A stretch of DNA of 64,000 nt from Nitrosomonas halophila (GTDB taxonomy: Bacteria; Pseudomonadota; Gammaproteobacteria; Burkholderiales; Nitrosomonadaceae): contig NZ_FNOY01000004.1 of the NCBI RefSeq assembly GCF_900107165.1, positions 30,718-94,717 on the forward strand, in the 5' to 3' direction. Positions 58,690 to 64,000 of this stretch are shown here, piece by piece. Made by a program: the position numbers and the translations under genes. How positions within the stretch are numbered: position 1 is the first letter of the stretch; the number at the start of each line of letters is the position of its first letter. The notes beneath the pieces were generated by a model. It did not search any database. It was not told the DNA's origin and saw only the letters and a program-made list of their open reading frames with translations.

Positions 58690-58968
58690 ATGAAATTTGA
58701 TCTGGAAGTCAGGCTTGCGCATGATGGCGACAAGTGGATTGCGTACCATCCAGATTTTGAGGCATGCGGACAGTCGCTGGCCGAATTGGATCAGGACTTG
58801 ACCCGGTGTCTATTGGACCGGCAATTATTTCCTGAAAATAGTCATGTGACAATTTTTATGGCATTTGATCACAACTGCATTCCAACCTGGATACGGCAAT
58901 ATGCCTATCATTATTTCAACCGCCATATCCGGCTGAATCTGAAATCGGCCTCCTTAAAAACACAATAA
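58690..58968 (+). CDS. DUF5395-like small protein
   Basis: A 92-residue protein. The start MKFDLEVRLAHDGDKWIAYHPDFEACGQSLAELDQDLTRCLL looks like the double-stranded-RNA-binding-like fold of HicB-type and DUF5395 proteins: two beta strands followed by a helix. The C-terminal half (MAFDHNCIPTWIRQYAYHYFNRHIRLNL) is distinct. No HicA toxin lies nearby, so an antitoxin role is not supported. It is encoded 23 bases before the YeiH-type transporter and may regulate it. The assignment is tentative. Confidence 0.55.
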   Translation: MKFDLEVRLAHDGDKWIAYHPDFEACGQSLAELDQDLTRCLLDRQLFPENSHVTIFMAFDHNCIPTWIRQYAYHYFNRHIRLNLKSASLKTQ

Positions 58969-58991
58969 GCAATAAGCAATAAAGGTTTGAA

Positions 58992-60455
58992 ATGAGCGAG
59001 ATGAACAGAAAATGGTATTCCGGGATGACCAGGACGGAGGACTGGTGGGCAGTCTGGCTGGGATCAATGATGTTTCTGGCAAGCATCGGTTCGCTCTGGG
59101 GGCTGGATCTGACCGGCTGGATGGCCAAACCTGGGACATGGGTTTGGGGAGCGTTTTCCCTGGATGCCGCATTGAAACCGAGCGGTTACGAAAATTGGCA
59201 TCCTTTTCTGTCCTGGCTCACCACTTATCTGGTTTTCACATCGCTGACATGCCTTGCGGCGGCTGCAATGAAACTTGATCTGAAACGATTCTTTGCCGGC
59301 TGGAGCATACTGTTTGTGTTGACCTGGGTCATCTGGGTAATTGGCCAGGAAGCGCATTTCAAGGTCCCGTTCAATGAATTCGAGAAATATGGCCTGTCCT
59401 GGGGATTGTCACTCGGGGGCGGTTTCTCTTATTTATTGGCCCTCTCAGTGGGTCTGATCATTGGAAATTTTTTCAAGGGCACGGCTGATTTCCTGATGGA
59501 GGCGGCCAAGCCCGAGTGGTTCATCAAAACCGCCATCGTGTTTCTGGGCATCAAGATCGGCATCATGTCCATCGAGGCGACCGGTTTCATTACCGAGCTG
59601 GTCATGACCGGTGTCGCCGCCACTTTTGTAGCTTACATGTTGTTCTGGCCAATCGTCTACGTGCTCGGCCGCAAGGTATTCCGGTTATCGCGTGATGCCG
59701 CCGCCGTACTTTCTTCCGGTATTTCCATCTGCGGGGTATCGGCTGCGATTGCCACAGCCGGTGCCATCCGGGCACGGCCCGTGCTGCCGGTCGTAGTTTC
59801 GATTCTGGTTGTCATTTTCGCCATGTTCGAGCTTATCATCCTGCCGGGTTTGTATACGGCAATTGCCCCCAACCAGCCCATCGTCAACGGATCCGCTTTG
59901 GGGTTGACAGTCAAAACGGATGGTGCCGATGCAGCAGCCGGCGCAATGCTGGACGAATTGATGAGAGCAAATGCCGAGGCCAACCTGGGGGTGGTCTGGA
60001 AGGAAGGCTGGATTTTAATGGCGTCGCTGACCACCAAAATCTGGATCGATATGTTTATTGGAGTTTGGGCTTTCGTGCTGGCATTGGTATGGGTGTACAA
60101 AGTGGAGCGCAAGGCCGGTCAATCCAGAATCGGGCCGATGGAAATCTGGCACCGTTTCCCCAAGTTCGTTTTGGGATACTTGCTGGTCTGGTTTTCATAT
60201 GTCATGCTCGCCTCCACCGGCACAGAAACTGCCGAGGCCCTGAATCAGACTGCGGCTGCCGTGGAAGGTCCCATGCGCAATATGATGTTCATGCTGACTT
60301 TTGTCAGCATTGGTGTCATTACCGATTTCAGTAAGCTTAAGGGAATGGGTAAACTGGCATTGCTCTACGCGGTTGCGCTTTTTGGAATCATTGCGCCCAT
60401 TGCCTATGGTGTGGCATGGATATTTCATCGGGGCATGATGCCGCCCTCTCTGTAG
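58992..60455 (+). CDS. YeiH family putative sulfate exporter
   Basis: A 487-residue membrane protein with about 11 helices. Family motifs include FIKTAIVFLGIKIGIMSIE, LSSGISICGVSAAIATAGAIRARPVLPVVVSIL and MLTFVSIGVITDFSKLKGMGKLALLYAVALFG. YeiH proteins are called putative sulfate exporters, but the substrate is not well established. An N-terminal extension of about 120 residues with three helices goes beyond the usual length (about 340). The two small genes upstream are probable partners. Confidence 0.85.
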   Translation: MSEMNRKWYSGMTRTEDWWAVWLGSMMFLASIGSLWGLDLTGWMAKPGTWVWGAFSLDAALKPSGYENWHPFLSWLTTYLVFTSLTCLAAAAMKLDLKRFFAGWSILFVLTWVIWVIGQEAHFKVPFNEFEKYGLSWGLSLGGGFSYLLALSVGLIIGNFFKGTADFLMEAAKPEWFIKTAIVFLGIKIGIMSIEATGFITELVMTGVAATFVAYMLFWPIVYVLGRKVFRLSRDAAAVLSSGISICGVSAAIATAGAIRARPVLPVVVSILVVIFAMFELIILPGLYTAIAPNQPIVNGSALGLTVKTDGADAAAGAMLDELMRANAEANLGVVWKEGWILMASLTTKIWIDMFIGVWAFVLALVWVYKVERKAGQSRIGPMEIWHRFPKFVLGYLLVWFSYVMLASTGTETAEALNQTAAAVEGPMRNMMFMLTFVSIGVITDFSKLKGMGKLALLYAVALFGIIAPIAYGVAWIFHRGMMPPSL

Positions 60456-60575
60456 ACATACCCAGGTATGGCCAGGCAATGCGCATGATTCGCCAGCGGT
60501 CGCATTGCACGCCACACGCGTTTTTTCTACGACAGGGCGGGCGCCTGCTTGAGGAATGGAGTCGAAGAAACTCGC

Positions 60576-62051
60576 TTAGCTTTCCTGCCCAGTCTTGTTT
60601 TTTACCGGAGGGATAAATAACGCAGGGATCGGTTTCTTGTCCTGTTTATAGGTAAGAAAGAAACCTCTTGCTTCGCTAGGTCTGGGTACTGCTGGCTGGA
60701 CTGGACTGCTCTTGGGAACATAAGGCTGGGTAAAAATGGGATCATCCGGTATGGAGGATGACCTTCTGCGTGGATCGGGGCGCTTGGGCGCGTAGGCCGG
60801 CCGCTGTTTTGCCCTGCCGTTATCGACGTCGGCTGACCGCGCACCGTTACTCATCCGTTTACCTTTCGGGCTGGCAGGTTGCGTTTGAACCGGTGGTTTG
60901 GGTTGAAATCCATCCACTGGCGCTACCTCAAGCTTGGTTTTCAGCAATTTTTCAATGTTCGCCAGCAGATCGGTTTCATATTCTCCCACCAGGGAAATCG
61001 CTTTCCCCTTGCTACCAGCCCGGCCAGTACGTCCTATCCTGTGAACATAATCCTCGGGCGTTCCCGGCAATTCAAAATTGATCACATGCGATAATTTCTC
61101 GATATCCAGCCCCCGTGCCGCGACATCTGTCGCAACCAGCACCTGCGCTTCACCTTGCTTGAACTCATTCAGCGCTTGCGTACGCTGTTGCTGGTTCTTG
61201 TCGCCATGAATGGCGGAAGCAGCTATGCCTTGCCGGGAAAGCATTTGTGCCAGCCGGGAAGCGCCATGCTTGGTTTTGGCAAAAATAAGCGCTTGTTTCA
61301 AATCCTGCTGTTTGATCAAATGCACCAATAATTCAAATTTGTTTTCTGGTTTCACCAAGTGCACCACATGCGAGATTGATTCATTGACCGCATTCTGTCT
61401 TGCCACCTCGATGCGCACGGGCCGTTCCAATAAGTTATCGGCCAGTTTTTTAATCTCATTCGAAAAGGTTGCCGAGAACATCAGGCTCTGACGTTGCTCG
61501 GGCAGCAGCGCCATGACGCGCCTGATATCCGGCAGGAAACCCATATCCAGCATACGGTCGGCCTCATCCAGAACCAGGATCTCCGTCTTGCAGAAATTGA
61601 TCATCTTCTGTTCCACAAAATCCAGAAGACGGCCTGGTGTAGCAACCAATATCTCAATTCCTCCTCGCAATGCTTCTTTTTGCGGGTCCATACTCATGCC
61701 ACCGAAAACCACCGCACTCCTCAATGCAAGATATTTGCCGTACTTCTGAACGCTTTCATCGATTTGCATGGCCAATTCCCGGGTAGGCGCCATTATCAGG
61801 GCACGCACAGGATGTTTAGCGGGAGAAGTGCTGGCATTGGCGTAGGGCTGAAGGCGGTGCAACAGCGGTAAGGTAAAGCCCGCAGTTTTGCCTGTACCTG
61901 TTTGCGCGCTGGCCATGACGTCACGACCAGCCAGAATGGACGGTATGACCTGTCCTTGAATAGGCGTCGGGTTCACATACCCCTCGTCGGCAACAGCCCG
62001 CAGTATTTCGCTGGACAAGCCTAATTGGTCAAATGCTACATAACTGCTCAT
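60576..62051 (-). CDS. rhlE: DEAD-box RNA helicase RhlE
   Basis: A 491-residue RNA helicase. Q motif GYVNPTPIQ; Walker A SAQTGTGKTAGF; PTRELAMQI; DEAD motif LVLDEADRMLDMGF; SAT in MFSATFS; and C-terminal VATDVAARGLDIEKLSHVINFELP and HRIGRTGRAGSKG. The basic, disordered tail (about 390-491) with KPPVQTQPASPKGKRM is typical of RhlE. It assists RNA remodelling and ribosome assembly. Confidence 0.93.
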   Translation of the reverse strand: MSSYVAFDQLGLSSEILRAVADEGYVNPTPIQGQVIPSILAGRDVMASAQTGTGKTAGFTLPLLHRLQPYANASTSPAKHPVRALIMAPTRELAMQIDESVQKYGKYLALRSAVVFGGMSMDPQKEALRGGIEILVATPGRLLDFVEQKMINFCKTEILVLDEADRMLDMGFLPDIRRVMALLPEQRQSLMFSATFSNEIKKLADNLLERPVRIEVARQNAVNESISHVVHLVKPENKFELLVHLIKQQDLKQALIFAKTKHGASRLAQMLSRQGIAASAIHGDKNQQQRTQALNEFKQGEAQVLVATDVAARGLDIEKLSHVINFELPGTPEDYVHRIGRTGRAGSKGKAISLVGEYETDLLANIEKLLKTKLEVAPVDGFQPKPPVQTQPASPKGKRMSNGARSADVDNGRAKQRPAYAPKRPDPRRRSSSIPDDPIFTQPYVPKSSPVQPAVPRPSEARGFFLTYKQDKKPIPALFIPPVKNKTGQES

Positions 62052-62083
62052 AGATTATTTAAAAATAAGGGTTAGAAGTAGGT

Positions 62084-62302
62084 TCAAATTGTCTGCCCCA
62101 TCATCCCAGTTCGGTTAGAAAAATTGGTCGGCAGTTTATGACTCAAGTGACAGCAGGTGTGTGGGTGCGGGAGTACCGCCTGTGTAGGGCAGACGCATCC
62201 ATGGTGAAGCATTTTCTCCAGCCACGCCTGGTCTCCGATCGCCCGGGCATGATGCTTCGCCACTTCTCCGTACGAGTTCATCCAGGAAAGCACATACGAC
62301 AT
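62084..62302 (-). CDS. Hypothetical 72-residue protein (uncertain)
   Basis: From the ATG at 62302, which has a CAAGGT-type site 5-10 bases upstream, the frame encodes MSYVLSWMNSYGEVAKHHARAIGDQA and then a Cys/His-rich part (HHGCVCPTQAVLPHPHTCCHLSHK). The first 35 residues have normal protein composition; the rest looks less so. It may be a real small metal-binding protein or chance. The same frame is open to 62395. Confidence 0.3.
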   Translation of the reverse strand: MSYVLSWMNSYGEVAKHHARAIGDQAWLEKMLHHGCVCPTQAVLPHPHTCCHLSHKLPTNFSNRTGMMGQTI

Positions 62303-62839
62303 GGAATACCTTGAGGGGTCTTCAGGATAAAACGGGGATGATGATGCACGAAGGAGGAATACACAGACATGGCCACACAGCATTGAGTGGAACACGTATT
62401 GAATTTCCGGCTATCTGGGAAATTTAGTTTGCCTGTAGGCTGATGAGCATGCGGGAGATTTACCAACTTGATTCCCTGTTTTTCTACCAGGATCTGAAAC
62501 TGTCTGCGGCGGGACCAGCCTGGCTTTGGTCGGCAGGAATATTATTCAGTGGCGAAATGATCGGCTGCATAACAACCTTATTTTGCATACGTTCGAATCA
62601 TTTATACTGGTTGGAATGATTATTCGCCCCAAACGTTCAACATTGGATCCAATATCAATCTTTGCAACAGATTATAGCCACACCACCTGATCGCAAATCC
62701 AATCCTAAATAGCTTACTCCACTTTGCATTCCCTTGCCAACTAGAATGGGATAATTATGATCCAAATCTGGATGTCACTACAAGCCAAAATGGGGTCGCT
62801 TGTCATCCAAGCAATCGATCGGCTCCAATCCTAATCGAT
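62303..62839. other. Non-coding region between rhlE side and the membrane protein gene
   Basis: About 540 bases with no recognised gene or RNA. Composition is AT-rich from 62570 to 62720. No clear repeat of the MITE families was seen. Confidence 0.45.
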
Positions 62840-63634
62840 TCATTTACGGCTCAGTATCGCTTTCAGGCTTGGTCTATTGGATCTGAGCCATTTGAATCCA
62901 TTACTGACTTTACTGCTTCCTTTGAGTAAAATGGGCGCGCCTCCGATTGCTACCGCATCGACCAAGCAGTACCAGGCAGCGACGCCGCTGGGAGGATTGC
63001 CCTGGGATAAATCAAATACCGGTTCAATAGTCGCCCATCGCCAGGTTCCCGCTGCGGTTCCGATCAACTCCAGCCAAGTAGTGATAAAGAATGCAGCCAG
63101 ATACACCATTGGCGATCGGCCCTTGAAAAGATAGATCAGAAATACCACATACAGCAATGCACCCACCTGATCGCCCTGCTCAGGAATACCGCTGATACCC
63201 CAGGCTGACCAGAGACCACCCACGATCACTACGAAGGCCGCGATTTTCCTGGCATATTCGAGAAAGAAACCTGAGCGGGCCAATGCCACGGCGGTCAAAT
63301 AAACCATCCCATGGCCTGGCGGCACATAAAGCGGTACATTCTCCAGCCGGTAGGTATACCCTCCCATATAAATCGAGGCGAAGTGCTCACCTGCTGTGGC
63401 GAATGCAACGGCGATCATCACTTGCACCCGTATCTCTCGATTTTCCCCCACCAGCAATGCAATCAAAAAAATCCAGGCGATGACGCCCAATGCATTCTGG
63501 ATGGCCAAGCTTGCGTAGGCATCGATCACCAAGCTCACTCCCACACAGAAAAAGGTGAACCCAGCTATAAAATAATCGCGTTTTCTGTGAATAGTGCTGC
63601 CATCACTCTCAGGGAAATGTCGGAAGGCGTTCAT
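62840..63634 (-). CDS. Multi-pass membrane protein of unknown function
   Basis: A 264-residue protein with about seven transmembrane helices (for example YFIAGFTFFCVGVSLVIDAY, LGVIAWIFLIALLVG, IAAFVVIVGGLWSAWG and VGALLYVVFLIYLF). Conserved-looking polar motifs lie between helices: EHFASIYMGGYTYRLENVPLYVPPGHGMVY and TTWLELIGTAAGTWRWATIEP. These resemble uncharacterised bacterial proteins with a carotenoid-synthesis-like membrane plan, but no family can be named with confidence. A 10-bp perfect dyad begins 20 bases before its start. Confidence 0.65.
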   Translation of the reverse strand: MNAFRHFPESDGSTIHRKRDYFIAGFTFFCVGVSLVIDAYASLAIQNALGVIAWIFLIALLVGENREIRVQVMIAVAFATAGEHFASIYMGGYTYRLENVPLYVPPGHGMVYLTAVALARSGFFLEYARKIAAFVVIVGGLWSAWGISGIPEQGDQVGALLYVVFLIYLFKGRSPMVYLAAFFITTWLELIGTAAGTWRWATIEPVFDLSQGNPPSGVAAWYCLVDAVAIGGAPILLKGSSKVSNGFKWLRSNRPSLKAILSRK

Positions 63635-63653
63635 ATCATCATCTTAATAACAA

Positions 63654-63679
63654 AATAACCATCCATATCGATGGTTATT
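63654..63679. promoter_or_regulatory. 10-bp perfect dyad just upstream of the membrane-protein gene
   Basis: AATAACCATC (63654-63663) and GATGGTTATT (63670-63679) around CATATC. Read on the minus strand it is followed by TTTGTTATT, so it could be a weak terminator. Its position 20 bases before the start codon at 63634 also fits an operator. Confidence 0.5.
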
Positions 63680-63767
63680 GGGCATCATACCCGGTATGCA
63701 CAAGCTTGGCATGCCAGTTGGCATGACAGGTTGAACGGTTGTTATCATCAGCTGGGGGCATATCGAG

Positions 63768-63807
63768 TTCAGCAAATATCAAAGCCAGGAGCCTGATATT
63801 TGCTGAA
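63768..63807 (-). terminator. 14-bp perfect hairpin, second of a tandem pair
   Basis: TTCAGCAAATATCA (63768-63781) pairs perfectly with TGATATTTGCTGAA (63794-63807), loop 12 bases. It lies 95 bases after the stop of the partial gene at 63903. No clear T-run follows, so it may stabilise the mRNA end rather than terminate it. Confidence 0.6.
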
Positions 63808-63825
63808 ATGATTATCAATCCAGCA

Positions 63826-63866
63826 CCCCTATTCTGGAGGAGTAAGCGACTTCTCCAGAATAGGGG
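63826..63866 (-). terminator. 14-bp perfect hairpin after the partial gene
   Basis: CCCCTATTCTGGAG (63826-63839) pairs perfectly with CTCCAGAATAGGGG (63853-63866), loop 13 bases. It is 36 bases downstream of the stop at 63903. A strong GC-rich stem without a T-run; terminator or transcript stabiliser of a probably well-expressed gene. Confidence 0.65.
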
Positions 63867-63902
63867 TAGGTTCGTTATCGGAACCTGTCACCAAGACGCT
63901 GA

Positions 63903-64000
63903 TTATTTCTTGTCATCTTTCTTGGCTTCTTTGGCGCTGGCCTGGAATTCGTCGTGATACTTGAATTTAGGTTCGCCTTCGTATACGCCATCAAGCTTGT
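63903..64000 (-). CDS. C-terminal end of an unidentified protein (partial)
   Basis: The gene enters from the right edge; only the last 31 codons are visible, ending TAA at 63905-63903. They read KLDGVYEGEPKFKYHDEF and then a lysine- and alanine-rich tail (ASAKEAKKDDKK). Two strong hairpins follow the stop. Too little is visible to name the protein; such charged tails occur on abundant soluble or periplasmic proteins. Confidence 0.6.
   Translation of the reverse strand, partial: KLDGVYEGEPKFKYHDEFQASAKEAKKDDKK

Noticed and set aside
58300..58749. Long minus-strand open frame across the half repeat
   Set aside because: It reads through the repeat and opposite to two well-supported small genes; composition does not look like protein.
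58690..58968. HicB antitoxin of a toxin-antitoxin pair
   Set aside because: The fold resemblance is only partial and there is no HicA-like toxin; the neighbours are a membrane protein and a transporter.

Overview
The window looks like a chromosomal segment of an ammonia-oxidising betaproteobacterium close to Nitrosomonas. The best evidence is a Rh-type ammonium channel (52632-53912) that reads like the Rh50 protein of Nitrosomonas europaea. It sits near a type I glutamine synthetase and among ordinary betaproteobacterial housekeeping genes (leuS-lptE-holA, rluD, bamD, rhlE). Organism identity is inferred from protein content only; no rRNA or amo/hao gene is complete in the window.

Layout. 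0-3.5 kb: DUF1499 protein, penicillin-acylase-type Ntn hydrolase, periplasmic c'-like cytochrome. 3.5-5.3 kb: IS110-family transposase with non-coding flanks. 5.5-13.3 kb: part of a PEP-CTERM/exosortase-A exopolysaccharide locus: orphan regulator PrsR, acyl-CoA ligase, PLP decarboxylase, asparagine-synthase-like protein, acyltransferase; no exosortase or PrsK in view. 13.3-17.9 kb: compact operon of a PstS-like fragment, an outer-membrane porin and a GGDEF-EAL protein. 18.0-19.25 kb: a 47-residue lipoprotein with its own terminator, then nested MITE-like repeats. 19.25-26.6 kb: OsmC, the leuS-lptE-holA operon, an AI-2E-type permease and an M20 amidohydrolase. 26.7-32.1 kb: sodium:solute symporter with two small partner proteins, a divergent aspartate-carbamoyltransferase-like enzyme, and a glutamine-dependent asparagine synthetase. 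32.1-34.5 kb: two DUF1538 membrane proteins (the second frameshifted), a PII-like protein and a CBS protein. 34.6-43.9 kb: DUF1269 protein, TPR lipoprotein, TetR regulator, beta-repeat protein, alginate-export-type porin, two TPM proteins, LemA. 44-47.5 kb: MgtE, CrcB-DUF190-CrcB, an ICMT-like methyltransferase. 47.7-56.2 kb: tRNA-Phe, tRNA-Arg, glnA, SLC13 transporter, rh50, rluD, bamD, another tRNA-Arg. 56.3-58.1 kb: a broken pyruvate-kinase-like gene. 58.3-64 kb: YeiH-type transporter with two small partners, RhlE, a multi-pass membrane protein, and the lysine-rich end of an unidentified gene that runs off the window.

The main cross-cutting observation is at least four families of short inverted-terminal-repeat elements. 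Three full copies from three different families sit exactly in the stop codon of a gene (9873-9875, 29713-29715, 43253-43255), with recognisable target duplications (TTA, CTAG, TA), so the reading frame is closed without any change of protein. A fourth family interrupts the pyruvate-kinase-like pseudogene with a TGA duplication.

The most promising little-described systems are the DUF1538-DUF1538-PII-CBS operon, the PstS-like/porin/c-di-GMP triad, and the symporter operon with its hidden 40-residue membrane protein and altered carbamoyltransferase. Functional claims rest on motif reading by eye; no database search was run.
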